Part shown: piece by piece, positions 31,906 to 43,014 of the stretch
Layout of the letters: the number at the start of each line of letters is the position of its first letter
Position numbering within the stretch: the first letter of the stretch is position 1
NCBI GenBank assembly: GCA_002633025.1
Contig: NMRB01000298.1
Location: 77,694 to 141,693 of the forward strand
DNA length: 64,000 nt
Source of the DNA: Notospermus geniculatus
Lineage: Eukaryota; Nemertea; Pilidiophora; Heteronemertea; Lineidae
Reading direction: 5' to 3'
Translations under genes and position numbers: made by a program
Notes under the pieces: generated by a model
The model's input: the letters and a program-made list of their open reading frames with translations, nothing else
Told to the model about the DNA's origin: nothing
Database searches by the model: none

Positions 31906-32360
31906 TAAACAATGAAACTCAATGAACAGAAAGTGGATAGTAAAACTTATAGTACAGCAGAGACCCCTATTATCCAGAGGCTGAAGTATATTCTGGATAG
32001 CCCCATTCGCAATTGTGAACAAGATACTACCAAACTCCGCCATAAGCTGGATAACATTGTGAATCATTACATGAAGAATCATGATGCATTTTCACCCACT
32101 TCCCGCTGCAGGTCTGATGCAAATTATGAACCATCCCGCATTGCAGTGACAAATACAAAAGGTCAGTAGCAACAGCTCCTTACTTTAGCCATTCACAAGT
32201 CAACAGTTGATAAATATCCCCAGAGTTACATTCATTGTCGGGACACTTTCTTTGTTGAGTCATTCAACAATGTTATGAACATATTCCAAGATAAACGTAT
32301 TTCATTTGGTGACAAACAAAGAGCAAAACTTGCAGTATGTGACTGAAACGAAAATGCCAG

Positions 32361-32883
32361 ACGCAGGTATACGAGTACATGGTCCCCATTGTAACATAAT
32401 ATGATGTTAGTAATTCAGTGCTGCCACCTTCATTATACTATGCCTACATATTGTTTAATCTAGGTCGTACCAGGCAGTTCCGTTACCACCATGGCTCACT
32501 CATGACACTTGTCAGCCTCCTCTTGTATTCAATATATATTCTACAATAAATCCCTATAGTTAACAATGGATCTAATTCATTCTCGTTATCATCACGGACT
32601 AACCACCATCAACAAGCATTACAAGGTCGTGAGGTAGAGCGAAGAAAACGTACGAAAAACTATGTGAAATGCACATACCGATACCGGGATTCGATCTTGA
32701 ACCGAGTTGTAGATCAGTTATTCAGTGGTAATCCCCAGGGTATGCCAATCATGAACCATGCAAACCATAAGGACCCATACCTATTGTACGCCCCCATACA
32801 TCAAGATTTTGTATACCCTGAGCGCTATTCGAGGGGTAATCTGTTATTAAACTTGATATTGAATATGCACCTCTCGCTCTTAA
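32361..32883. other. No recognised gene
   Basis: A 75-codon open frame at 32664-32891 (HANHKDPYLLYAPIHQDF) has no motif known to me and runs into the next element. Nothing else supported. Confidence 0.35.
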
Positions 32884-32892
32884 GGCCGTGAC

Positions 32893-33536
32893 GCCAAAAG
32901 AGTGAATGTCGTCCTGGGTACCCCTAAAGGGTACCCAGGTCCAACCTGGGTATCCCTAAATGGCACCCAGGTACGTACTGGGTACCCTTTAGGAACCTAA
33001 AGGATACCCAGTTTGAAATTCCTGCCTGGTGAGAGGTTGACGGTACTTTTACCGTTCAGCTCGTCATGCACGCAAGCGCAACAGGTGGAGATGTCATTAT
33101 GTCATTATGGCGACCAGAGTGCCAGACTCGCATCTAAAATAGTATCTCGCCGGTATACCGTCCTACAGAGATGGCATTTTTGTGTCCAAAGGCCGAGAAG
33201 TTAAAAGCAAATATGTTGAGGTCGACAATGACGGGAAATTTAGACAAATTGACATCAAAATTAAATATCAGGTCAACTTCTTTTCAAAAATTTAGCGGAT
33301 AATCAGTCAAATTTTGAGATCCCACGGACTGAAGAATGGTGATTTGGCAATCGGCACCACAGTGGACTACCACATTCGACCTGGATTCCAGGTATCTCAC
33401 CAGGCTGGAATTTCAAACTGGGTATCCTTTAGGTTCCTAAAGGGTACCCAGTACGTACCTGGGTGCCATTTAGGGATACCCAGGTTGGACCTGGGTACCA
33501 TTTAGGGGTACCCAGGACGACATTCACCCTTTTGGC
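32893..33536. mobile_element. MULE-like non-autonomous element, long TIRs, 9-bp target duplication
   Basis: Inverted arms of about 140 bp start GCCAAAAG(A/G)GTGAATGTCG. Direct flanks GGCCGTGAC (32884-32892) and GGCAGTGAC (33537-33545) are a 9-bp duplication with one change. Long TIRs plus 9 bp are the Mutator-like signature. Each arm itself holds repeated CTGGGTACC/GGGTACCCAG palindromes. The central part has a short frame (33013-33204) of no known type. Confidence 0.85.
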
Positions 33537-33545
33537 GGCAGTGAC

Positions 33546-34095
33546 AGGTTGGTGTGTAAGTGCATTTTCTTCGACCACATAAGAAAATGTGTAACTTCAC
33601 TTTGCTCACACGCTAAACTGTCACTGCCTTTATTACTTATTTTCATGTACTGTACATTGCCTCAGAATGCCATCAGGCTTGTGCCATTTTAAATGTGGTG
33701 ATATTTTACCCATTCGAAGTTGTAATGACATTGCAATGATGTACAGAACCCAACAGTGATGTGGTCCAAGGAAAATTGGAAGAATATCATCATTCTTTTC
33801 AGGCGGATCCATCCATGTTCATGGTTTGATTAAGAAGTTTATTGGAAGAAAGCCTGAGGAAGCAAGATGCCTTTGATGACCTGATTAGGCTGTCAAGGGA
33901 TAACTCGCATGACGCACATAAGTTATTACGCCCAAAGACGGCACATCATTAAGACAGGTCGCAGCGATACATGAAGTACTCACAGTTGTATGACAGTGAT
34001 GGATATTTCAGAGAGAGAATTGCCATGCTGAACAGAACTGGTCAGAGCCTCTGAGGAAAGGGGATATGTATTTTTAGTCTTAATGGACTTGATTC
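33546..34095. other. No recognised gene
   Basis: Short broken frames, one with LIKKFIGRKPEEA near 33830, too little to name. No repeats seen. Confidence 0.35.
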
Positions 34096-34099
34096 ATAA

Positions 34100-35407
34100 G
34101 GGCGATTCCATGAGGTGTCGTACGGGACATTTGGAGTAGTTTTTCTCCTGTCCCACCCAGATCTTTTAAGAAAGTTGGGATTAAATGTATTGCAGGGATG
34201 TAGAAATAGGAGAGGTACACAGGGACACCAACACTTGGAATGTTAATTGTTTGACTGATCAGTAATTAAAAGAAATGTTCGGTGTCGTACGGGACATCAA
34301 AGTGGACACCAGTTTTGACCTCACATTACATATCTGAAAAAGTCTGTGAACTGGTTATAGCAACTGACTTCAAATGAAGCATATAATATCACATAGTAGA
34401 TCCTCTAGCTAACTGACAATCACTTTCCCTTTTCTTCCTTCTAGTTGTGTAGCTAAGCTAAAAAATGTGTGGTGTCGTACGGGACAAGCAAAAAAGTGTC
34501 GTACGGGACACATTTGTCCAGCGCCCTAAGGCAGCAATAATATTGGTTCCTAGTAGAAGCAAAGCTTAATATGAGGTGGAATATTTGTACAGGTGAAGTG
34601 AACTTTATTTTAAACTTAAAACAACAGCAAAACATCATGTTTATTCTTGAAACAGCACCAATAATGAACACCACAACAGCAGAATGCATTTTAAAGTTAA
34701 AAAGTATGTTTTCTCCCAAGACCAAACTCTGAAATTCAAATCTGATGCATAATGTAGAATGTTACACAACAACACACAATATGCTGCTAATAAAATATCC
34801 GAGATCTGTTGAAAGTTTTTTTCAACAAAAAAATAGTAGGGGACAATGGTGTCGTACGGGACAAAAGTGTCGTACGGGACAGCTAATTATCTGCTTTCTG
34901 ATCATAACCAAGAGAGCAAATTCAACAAATTATGGATGATATTGTTGCTCATGACTAACACTCAGAGAATATTAATTATCATTGTTGTACATCATACTGA
35001 ACAAATGCTACAGACATAAATAGTAGTTTTTGGTGTCGTACGGGACACTGTGACTTCGCAAATTTCAATCCAAATTATTGAAATGTGGAAAAGGCCCAAA
35101 CTTAATCTATGGCTGGTGGCAATACAACCTTACCATCCACTATCTATTCAGGGTAGATGACAGTTGCTGTAACAGTTACCAGTGGAGATAGCCTGGGTAA
35201 AAAGATTACTGAGAATTCACATGATTTGTCTTAAATTAGGTACCCCGACATGTGAAGGGTTAAAAAATTGATATACAAGACTTTTTGATCATAAATATTT
35301 TAATTCCAGAAAGAAGGGAATATCAACTTATGAAAATGACCAATACAACTTGAATTGGGGCATTTTGAACTTTTGCTTATTTTGTCCACCTTTTCATGGA
35401 ATCGCCC
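34100..35407. mobile_element. 1.3-kb element with seven 15-bp subterminal motifs
   Basis: The 14-bp inverted ends GGGCGATTCCATGA and TCATGGAATCGCCC are flanked by ATAA (34096-34099 and 35408-35411). The exact 15-mer GTGTCGTACGGGACA occurs at 34115, 34282, 34472, 34496, 34849, 34867 and 35033, always on the plus strand. No protein is encoded. Superfamily unknown; a 4-bp target would exclude most common families. Confidence 0.8.
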
Positions 35408-35946
35408 ATAACAGCTTTCATCAATTTTTACCAGGTACGTTGTTCATTATTTTTGTGCACCCAATGAAATCGTTAAAAGGTACTTTGCTGAGGTGAATGT
35501 CCATTGACATGATGCGTCAAATTTTTCATGGACCAAAACTCACCAATATACCAAGCCACAAGTCATTTCATACATGAATCACAAATCTCGAGATCCTGAT
35601 TATTATAAATGTCTTTTACAGATGGTCATAAATATTGGAGGTACAGCAATTTAATAATTGAGTCGGGTATTCAAAGCTTTTCGTACTTACAATATTTACA
35701 ATAATTACAATCCAAGATAGCATCAGCTCCCTCTTAATCCAATTTTAAGTACCGGTATAAGTCAAGTTGTATGCTCACAAGCTGTCTTCTATCTTCAGTG
35801 AAGAAGGTTAGGGGGACACAGATTTACAGGTTTCTGTGCACTGCCAGTGCTGTTTCCCGTGGTTTGGGTCATTTTTTTACTTCGTTCCCTTTTATACATG
35901 CCTAATATTGTGTAATGATATATGTTATCTTCTTCTCTTCTTTCAG

Positions 35947-36600
35947 AATACAACTTCCAGTTGAAAGTTTTCCAAACCCTTAAAGAGTTGAAAGGGATGG
36001 TCAAAAGCAATACCCGAATGTTAGAAACTCTCCTAGCTGCGCAGAATACAACCAACGAAGAGCCTGAGCTGAATGTTGATGACGGTTTTGATGTTCCACT
36101 GAAATCATCAGAGGAACTGGAAGCACTTGAAAGCAAACTAAAGACATCATCTGCGGCAAGGAGGCAAATGGTACTTTCATTATTTTGAAAACAAACATTC
36201 CATATGAGGCTAAGGCCGATTCAATATTAACATGTTAAAATCGTTATCTGAAATTCGGGAGAACACCTTTTGCTTGTAGTTGGATGTCCTGCGTCATAAT
36301 ATTCTAATGATATAAGAGAGGAGGGACCATTAGCCTAAATGTATGGCTGATAAAGCACAGAGTACGAAATGGCTGTCTTGAACCTGTCTTGAATTCCACA
36401 CAGTTCTTTTTTTACAGGTATTTTCTCCTTCTTTCAGGTACAACGATTAGTTGCTATTGGAGGCAAGGACCTTCGGAACGTCATATTTAAAATGCTGGCC
36501 TTCCTGTTGGAAAATGGACTTGCTGTATTGTACAGCTTCAAAGGACGGAAGGGGAAGAAGAAGTTTGTTCAAAATGAAACCGTGGTTTCGTTGATATTCA
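35947..36600 (+). CDS. DUF4806-like domain, two exons
   Basis: Exon 35947-36170 is preceded by TTCTTTCAG-type sequence and ends at GT; exon 36439-36600 starts after TTCTTTCAG and ends at GTGAGT. Both splice in phase 0. Together they encode VFQTLKELKGMVKSN, FDVPLKSSEELEALESKL, then VQRLVAIGGKDLRNVIFKML and LYSFKGRKGKKKF, the pattern of DUF4806 (IGG...hydrophobic...GRKGKK-x-F). The function is unknown; the domain is common in arthropod and other invertebrate proteins, often near mobile elements. The first exon starts mid-codon, so upstream exons are missing. No stop or frameshift inside. Confidence 0.7.
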
Positions 36601-36629
36601 GTGAGTGCATTCACAAAGTCCATGCAAGG

Positions 36630-37800
36630 TGTCAGTGACCTGATTGATGCCAGATTCCGGCGGCTTCAGTACAAAGACCAGCAGATAGATACTGGCAGAG
36701 CTGCACGAGATGAGGAAATCTTGAGTTTTGTCCAAGAGATCACAGGTATTGTTGACAGGAATTTGAAGATATCAAGCATTGGACAGGTGAACAAGATCCC
36801 GAAACAAAGTGAGAAGTTTAAAGCATTCCTTTCCATGCACTCAAGGGAACGGCACTACAGCTTTCAGGTCAGTATACAGGACGTCCAAAAAATCATATCC
36901 TAAAATAAAGGGTTGATGGATGTGGATTTAAAGTAGTGTGCCTTTTTTAATTCTCAAAGCTGTCTATTTCCTTTTCAGTTCAAGAAATGTCCCTTAGACA
37001 ACCCATGTTGTTACTGCCAGATCTGCCCAGCAACAATGCCAGAGGAGGAATTTGCCAGGCTCCATTTCTTGCCTGATTCTGTGTACAACAAGAAAGCTGA
37101 TGGCTTCAGGCCGCTGAATGAGGTGTATGGCCAAGACACAAACGACGATGAACGCCCGTCACTTCAAGAGAGAAAGGCATGGACTACTGCTTACGACAAA
37201 GAGCACAAGGCTCTTCTTATTGTTGGTATGTTTTCAACTTCAGACTCTGTTTAGGGCTATGAGCATTCTCACAGGCATTTTCTTCAAAAAGATCCTGATA
37301 AAATGCATTTTGTTTTTATTTCCACAGCAGTCTGATGAGAAAATTCAGCTGAACATGCTAAGTGAACATTGGTTGTTGAGCATGTGGGCCAGTGGAAAAG
37401 CTGACAGTGCCTTCCTATAAATTCAAGCAATTACAGGATGCTTAAAAGCAGAAAAATGAGGTGATCAGATCCTTGGAAAATGACAATATGATAATGCAAG
37501 AAAAGCTTGATGAGTTGTTCCCTGAAAGTGAAGTCACTCTGAAAGATGGTGGCAAAATGTATGCTGCGTCAACTCGTCTGTTTGTGTTTGAATACAAGCT
37601 GTTGGACCTTTGTTCATGATACAGTCAAAGTATCATAAAGCAAAGCCAAATTAGATTGGGGCCTGTGATTGTTGGGGAAGTTCCTCAGAGAACCACAGTG
37701 GAGTTGATGGCCAGGGAATTGGGGGCAATATCAGAGCTTCAAACAGAACCACAAAACCACATGAACCACAAAATGGAAGGCAGTTTGAAGGAACAAGACC
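36630..37800 (+). pseudogene. Spliced Cys-rich transposon-associated gene fragment
   Basis: Exon ending at 36867 (SEKFKAFLSMHSRERHYSFQ then GTCAGT) joins in phase 0 to exon 36979-37225 (CPLDNPCCYCQICPATMPEE, DGFRPLNEVYGQDT), which ends at GTATGT. The Cys pattern is a likely zinc site. A further exon starts at 37329 and soon stops. Later pieces (37440-37620 DNMIMQEKLDELFPESEV; 37656-37750 VPQRTTVELMARELGAIS) belong to the same family as remembered, but need frame changes. It may be the continuation of the DUF4806-like gene or a separate relic. Confidence 0.5.
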
Positions 37801-37805
37801 ATTGT

Positions 37806-38314
37806 TACGTGACTTTCCTGACGGTGACACAATCCTGGTGGTTCAACAGAACTTATGCGGTGACAATCCTCACGGCGGCTAGTTATACCTACAACTGATA
37901 GATGGCCTTCGAAAATGGACCGTTAGAACCATGCTGCACATGGTAGATATGGCACTGGTCGATGCTTGGGTACAAGAAAGGGAAGACATGTTGCATAGGA
38001 GAGAGCGAAAAAAAGATTTGATACAATTTCTTGATTTCAGGTTAACCGTTAGTGATTATCTCCTGTATGGCACCCTGGATAACAATAACAATATTGTTGA
38101 GAATGAAGCAGAAGAGCCACCGAAAAAACGGGCTGCTCTCCCACCAGAAGTAGCCAGGAGGCACCAGGCACTCCACATGCCACGTCTAGTAGACTTGAAA
38201 AACGCATCCAGATGTAGAAACCCAGGAAGTAAAACTGGGAAATCACGTGTCATGTGTACTACCTGTAAGGTGTTTCTGTGCATCCGTGGTTGTTTTGAGG
38301 ATTTCCACAAATAA
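37806..38314 (+). pseudogene. piggyBac-like transposase, C-terminal part
   Basis: The last frame (37931-38314, 127 codons) reads LHMVDMALVDAWVQERE, LIQFLDFRLTVSDYLLYGTL, then HMPRLVDLKNASRC and ends with a Cys-rich stretch VMCTTCKVFLCIRGCFEDFH. This matches the end of piggyBac transposases: helix with the NAW-type motif, then a cysteine-rich DNA-binding tail. The DDD core upstream is missing or scrambled (the region before it reads in two frames). TTAA occurs at 38351, but no matching element end was found. Confidence 0.75.
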
Positions 38315-38597
38315 GATGATATGTAGCCTGACATGTGTGAAGGACAATTCACCTTAACATTAAAATAAAATGCACAAAAATAAATTTCCGTCGTATTGTT
38401 TCTTCACTGTACAATGTCCTCACCTGTGGACATTGGGTGAAAATGGATAACAGATAACCCCAATGTCTACATATGTGGACATGCTATTTTTGGCAACTTT
38501 GGCCTATCCTGACAAAAACCCACTAAACACATGTTCATTCTTCGGATATAGTGACACTACACCCAAGCCGGTACTACTTCGGAGGATGATTTGATCA

Positions 38598-38830
38598 GTG
38601 ACATTATTATTCAATATGGCAGAGGTTGTGCAAACTCCTCGAAAAAGCGTAAAGTATTGTAGTTTCCTCTGTTTGTCTGTGGATGCATCGTCGATAATCA
38701 ACTTCAGTGGCAGAAAATGTAGAGTAGATTCGATTGTTGAAAAGTTGAATTGTATTTTAGGGGCAGAAAAGGAGCGCCTCTTCGGCGAATTGCACCAGTA
38801 CACTGCTATCACAAGTGGCAGTGACTGACA
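38598..38830 (+). pseudogene. Cys-rich N-terminal fragment preceding Ulp1-like relic
   Basis: A frame of 76 codons contains KYCSFLCLSVDASSIIN, KLNCILGAEKERLFGELHQY, and about 38900-38945 (in another frame) supplies CRNCYAKVLNAYGL. Spacing recalls a zf-AD-like four-Cys finger. One frame change and a stop separate the parts. Confidence 0.4.
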
Positions 38831-38949
38831 GTTCCAATGATAGCAGTGCCGGTGGTCTGCATAGACATGTCGGTGCACGTGGTAAGCATGACACCCCAAA
38901 AGTTTGTAGAAACTGTTATGCTAAGGTCCTGAATGCGTACGGTTTGTAG

Positions 38950-39550
38950 AAGACTGTGCTGCAAGTTACGTTACTACATCAGCAGGGGACATTCACACTG
39001 TTCCTATACACATATTTGCTGTGGCAAGAAGCTGGCCTAGAAATGTAGATAACACTTTTCGGTACCCTGTATTCGTTGTCTTCCAAAAACCAAACAGGAG
39101 AAAGGAAGAAACCGTGGAAAAGAAAAGATCAAAAATGGATGTTTTCGATATCACAAAGATAATTGAGTCCTTGGAAGTATAATACCCAGATGATGCAACC
39201 ATTGCAATGAAAATTGCTGTAATTGTGCAAGAAACAGTTCATGGAGTGGTCCTTAGGGTCTCTAAACAGGACAACTCAACCGACTAAGGATTATTCTTAC
39301 TCTGCTGCGTGGAGTCCTTTTTCAAGGTAATACATGACATCAATGCACCTGGTTTCTGATAGAGATTCCCAATAAAGAAACAGTTCGTGGATCAACAACA
39401 GAAGTACTGTACCACAACAAAATAACGGTAGTGATTGTGGGCTGTTTCTACTCCACTATGTGGAAACATTTCTGAAGGTACATGATATCAATGCACCTGG
39501 TTTATGATACAGATTCCCATTGAAGAACTTCGAGTTTCTCACACTTTATA
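38950..39550 (+). pseudogene. Ulp1/SENP-like (C48) cysteine protease relic
   Basis: The catalytic end is readable at 39409-39480: VPQQNNGSDCGLFLLHYVET, with Gln before NGSDCG and the nucleophile Cys codon at 39436-39438. Upstream (38960-39215) lies a piece with VDNTFRYPVFVVFQKPN and TKIIESLEV. The catalytic His and Asp are not visible. Stops and frame changes occur. C48 proteases cleave SUMO-like proteins and are also common in MULE and other transposons, so a mobile origin is likely. Confidence 0.55.
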
Positions 39551-39659
39551 TTGGCAGCCTACATGTATTTCTGGTCACCATATGCGTGAAATACAAATAT
39601 GGCATTTTGTTTTTCAGAAACCCATCAGAACTGATAGAGAACTGATGATGAACTAGATT

Positions 39660-41142
39660 ATGTAATGTTGTGGCATGAGGGGACGTCTGGAAGATTGACC
39701 AAGGATGTGGCTAGTGCATTCATGAAGTGCATTTTCAGTGATTCATCCCTCCAATCTTATTTTGGGCTGATAACTGTGGGGGCCAGACTAGGAATTTGAC
39801 GTTATACACTGCCCTCGCACAGTGTGTAAACACAATTTGGGGCCCTCAAGAAGTAGTTATCGAATACCTACATAAAAAAACTTCGAAATGATTGAAACAG
39901 TGGGCTATGATGTTGGCAAGTTTGTTTAAATGGCCAAATGGAGAATATTGTATTTGTGAGGTATTCATTTGCTGGTGATGAACAGGATGTTACTCCCCAA
40001 CCACATGCTAACTGTAAGAAACAAGGTGCACCTTATGCAAGAACCATGCCCAGTGTCATTGGAAAGTTAAAGAAAGAGGTCTCCATCAACAACAATAAGA
40101 GAGCGATGTTTTGTGTAAACCAATCAGCTGGTGGCTTGTTGAATGCCACATCTGCGGGTGGTTTACCTAGGAATACAAATCAGGCTAAGAAATTGCAACA
40201 AAAAATGAACCCAGCAAAGAGTGCTGGTCCTCTTGAAAATGTAATTGTTATGCAAAAAGAACTGAAAGAAAGGTCCATTCAAGGTGTTAGTAGTGTATCC
40301 ACTGGAGATGCTGAAGGAAAGCAAGGCCAGTCTGTCGTACCTGTTTAATGAATGGCAGCTTAATAACATTGAGAAGTTTTGCACAGGGCCATTATGTGAT
40401 GTATTGGGTGCGAATGTTACCTTTAAATTTGGGCCCCACAACATGTATCTGTGTGTAACATCTCACCGTCACCTTCAACTTCTTTCTGAGGATGGGATAA
40501 CTAGTCCAGTTATGATTGGTCCTGTGATGGTTCACGTCCTGTGATGGTTCACAACCCAACCTTAAAAATGAGTTGAAGAGTTATGGCACAGATGGTGAAA
40601 AAGCAATTTGTGATGCACTATCAGGGGAATTCCCATTTGCTTTGCACTTTCGATGCAAGCAACATGTCGTGAAAAATATACAGCGCATGTTTCTGAAGCA
40701 ATCGTACCCGAAGGTTATCCAAAGCAAAATTCTCCAGGACATTTTTGGTTGTGACAACAAGCGTGGTCTCATTCACCGTAACTAGCATGAGTTCAGTGCA
40801 GAACTTGAAAAGCTTGGTAAAGAGTGGGATAATCTGGAAGCTGATTCTGGTTTTAAGTGCAACTTCTCAAAGATATTTCAAGAACATTTTGCCAAAATTG
40901 TAAGGGACAACTTGCTTGTATACAAATTACAAGAGGCTGCTGTTGACTGCAAAGTGTATAGTCAAAATGCCCAAGAATCAGTGAATGTCATTTTGAGGCG
41001 TTTTGTGAATTTCCAGCAGAATGATGTTGACAAGTTCGTAGATGAACTAAGGAAGTGTGTAGATGAACAAAGAAACAGTGCGGGGGAAGCCTTTATGGGC
41101 AAGGGGAAGTGGAGACTAAAACCAGAGTATGCACATCAGATC
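39660..41142 (+). pseudogene. MULE-like transposase relic, copy C1
   Basis: Piece 1 (39938-40348): QDVTPQPHANCKKQGAPY, RTMPSVIGKLKKEVS, AGGLPRNTNQAKKLQQKMNP. Piece 2 (40350-40545): KFCTGPLCDVLGANVTFKFG and TSHRHLQLLSED. In the remembered family the second block reads GVDPTFNLG, so the first catalytic Asp is Asn here. Piece 3 (40573-40785): SYGTDGEKAICDALSGEFPF with the second Asp. Piece 4 (40912-41137): DCKVYSQNAQESVNVILRRF. Frame changes and stops divide the pieces. Not active. Confidence 0.6.
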
Positions 41143-41143
41143 N
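41143..41143. other. Assembly join (single N) between two near-identical copies
   Basis: The sequence after the N restarts at GAACCATGCCCAGTGTCATT, found also at 40042. Differences over the next 700 bp are only a few single bases. Confidence 0.8.
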
Positions 41144-42250
41144 AAGAACCATGCCCAGTGTCATTGGAAAGTTAAAGAAAGAGGTCTCCATCAACAACAA
41201 TAAGAGAGCGATGTTTTGTGTAAACCAATCAGCTGGTGGCTTGTTGAATGCCACATCTGCGGGTGGTTTACCTAGGAATACAAATCAGGCTAAGAAATTG
41301 CAACAAAAAATGAACCCAGCAAAGAGTACTGGTCCTCTTGAAAATGTAATTGTTATGCAAAAAGAACTGAAAGAAAGGTCCATTCAAGGTGTTAGTAGTG
41401 TATCCACTGGAGATGCTGAAGGAAAGCAACGCCAGTCTGTCGTACCTGTTTAATGAATGGCAGCTTAATAACATTGAGAAGTTTTGCACAGGGCCATTAT
41501 GTGATGTATTGGGTGCGAATGTTACCTTTAAATTTGGGCCCCACAACATGTATCTGTGTGTAACATCTCACCGTCACCTTCAACTTCTTTCTGAGGATGG
41601 GATAACTAGTCCAGTTATGATTGGTCCTGTGATGGTTCACGTCCTGTGATGGTTCACAACCCAACCTTAAAAATGAGTTGAAGAGTTATGGCACAGATGG
41701 TGAAAAAGCAATTTGTGATGCACTATCAGGGGAATTCCCATTTGCTTTGCACTTTCGATGCAAGCAACATGTCGTGAAAAATATACAGCGCATGTTTCTG
41801 AAGCAATCGTACCCGAAGGTTATCCAAAGCAAAATTCTCCAGGACGACTGCAAAGTGTATAGTCAAAATGCCCAAGAATCAGTGAATGTCATTTTGAGGC
41901 GTTTTGTGAATTTCCAGCAGAATAATGTTGACAAGTTCGTAGATGAACTAAGGAAGTGTGTAGATGAACAAAGAAACAGTGCGGAGGAAGCCTTTATGGG
42001 CAAGGGGACGTTGAGACTAAAACCAGAGTACCGGTATGCAATCAAATCGTGATACTGTTCATCCGCATGTTGTTTCTTATGAAGGTCAAGGACGATATGT
42101 CTGTGACAAGTCTTGTCCTGCGTTTCAGGGAAAGCAGTTTCGTGCCCACATTTTGGCATCTGACATCCAACATATCGAACCTGCAGAAAACTGAAGCTGT
42201 TAGGCAGAGCAAACGACAAGTGAAGCCAGTAGTGAAGTTGTCGTTTTAGT
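41144..42250 (+). pseudogene. MULE-like transposase relic, copy C2
   Basis: Repeats 40042-41140 with single-base changes (for example GGCCAG to CGCCAG near 41430) and a deletion of about 206 bp that fuses CTCCAGGAC to GACTGCAAAG at 41846. It runs on past the copy C1 end to about 42240 (HVVSYEGQGRYVCDKSCPAF in one frame), so it shows the missing C-terminus. The same frames and stops occur as in C1. Confidence 0.65.
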
Positions 42251-42299
42251 AGGCTACTGTTTATGTCATCTTAACAGTATCAACGCCGAGTTCAGACAA

Positions 42300-42717
42300 T
42301 GCTATGCTTTATCGTTGCAGATGTCAAGTCCTCAACGCAGTAGCAACCCCACCTTTGGATGCTTTGAATGCTCGCATAGTGGCTGTACGTACTCTACTTC
42401 GAGAAAGAGCAACTTGAAGTGTGGCCCATCAACATAAGTCTGTGGTGACAGGGTCACCTCTGACGGAGCTTCAATCCCCTCAAGTATCCTTGGCCTGGGG
42501 ATCTGACGAGGAGGACGAATGTCCCATCAGCAGTATAAGATCACGTGTAGTGGTGCGTGGGACGTCAGATGGAAGTGGAGACATGTCATCCAAGAGACCA
42601 CTACCACCATCCACCACCTGTACAGCTACTCAACAACCGGCTCTGAAGAAGAAACCACTAGAACACCTGGTGTTGTTCGATACGGAAGAATATGTAATCC
42701 GTAGCGTGACATCTTAG
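42300..42717 (+). CDS. Possible exon pair with C2H2-like finger, unknown
   Basis: Frame around 42355-42425 reads CFECSHSGCTYSTSRKSNLK, close to a C2H2 finger without its final His residues. A second frame (42421-42717, 99 codons) is Ser/Pro/Lys-rich (SDEEDECPISSIRSRVV, QQPALKKKPLEH) and looks like a disordered segment. A stop separates them unless an intron is present. Low confidence as a gene. Confidence 0.3.
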
Positions 42718-42827
42718 GGTAGAGAGGGTAGAGAGCCGTGATGTTGTAAGGGAAGAAGATGTATGACATGATGCCTGAGGTGTGACAGTCACATTTCTCT
42801 GAATTTTCATTCTGATCTCATTTCAGC

Positions 42828-43014
42828 CACTCAGGCATCGACAGCCAGCACTGCCATCCGGAAAGAGACTACTGCCCGCACACCCAGCTCGCTCAGCACT
42901 GCCAAGCCTCCAGGTCCGAGCTTACTCTCCACTGCCAAGCCTCCAGGTCTGAGCTTACTCTCCACTGCCAAGCCTCCAGGTCCGAGCTTACTCTCCACTG
43001 CCAAGCCTCCAAGT
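42828..43014 (+). CDS. Exon with 33-bp (11-aa) tandem repeat
   Basis: After an acceptor-like TGATCTCATTTCAG the frame reads ATQASTASTAIRKETTA and then repeats STAKPPGPSLL about 3.5 times (units at 42898, 42931, 42964 and 42997). Units differ only at Pro/Leu. The frame continues SLYRFLCSYTIM and stops. A second acceptor of the same form occurs at 43283-43297, before the gap. Probably a disordered, Ser/Pro-rich linker of the gene that continues at 43.9 kb. Confidence 0.45.

Larger units (their letters stand above)
29150..32360 (+). pseudogene. Family-T transposase relic, copy 2, split by two insertions
   Basis: N-terminal piece (29220-29410): NKICHDCRFNKELQDIFVVS and SIEIAERHGRRC. It resumes after an insertion at about 30570 with QYRGHAIKTKLRCKRCHGHH, then RARHGWRKNAKDTSVVGMG, KADDPVTQRHE, INVHCHDFNTTVNK to 30900. 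A second insertion covers about 31195-31905. The C-terminal piece (31912-32350) reads LDNIVNHYMKNHD, SRCRSDANYEPS, RDTFFVESFNNVMNIF and KLAVCD with a late stop. Each block has a partner in the copies at 13.3-14.2 kb or 56.4-57.3 kb. Confidence 0.65.

Noticed and set aside
34100-35407. The seven 15-mers as a CRISPR or tandem repeat
   Set aside because: Spacing is irregular (3 to 338 bp between motifs) and the inverted ends show a transposable element.
38351-38354. piggyBac right end at TTAA
   Set aside because: No inverted terminal sequence matching another TTAA-flanked end was found; TTAA is common in AT-rich DNA.
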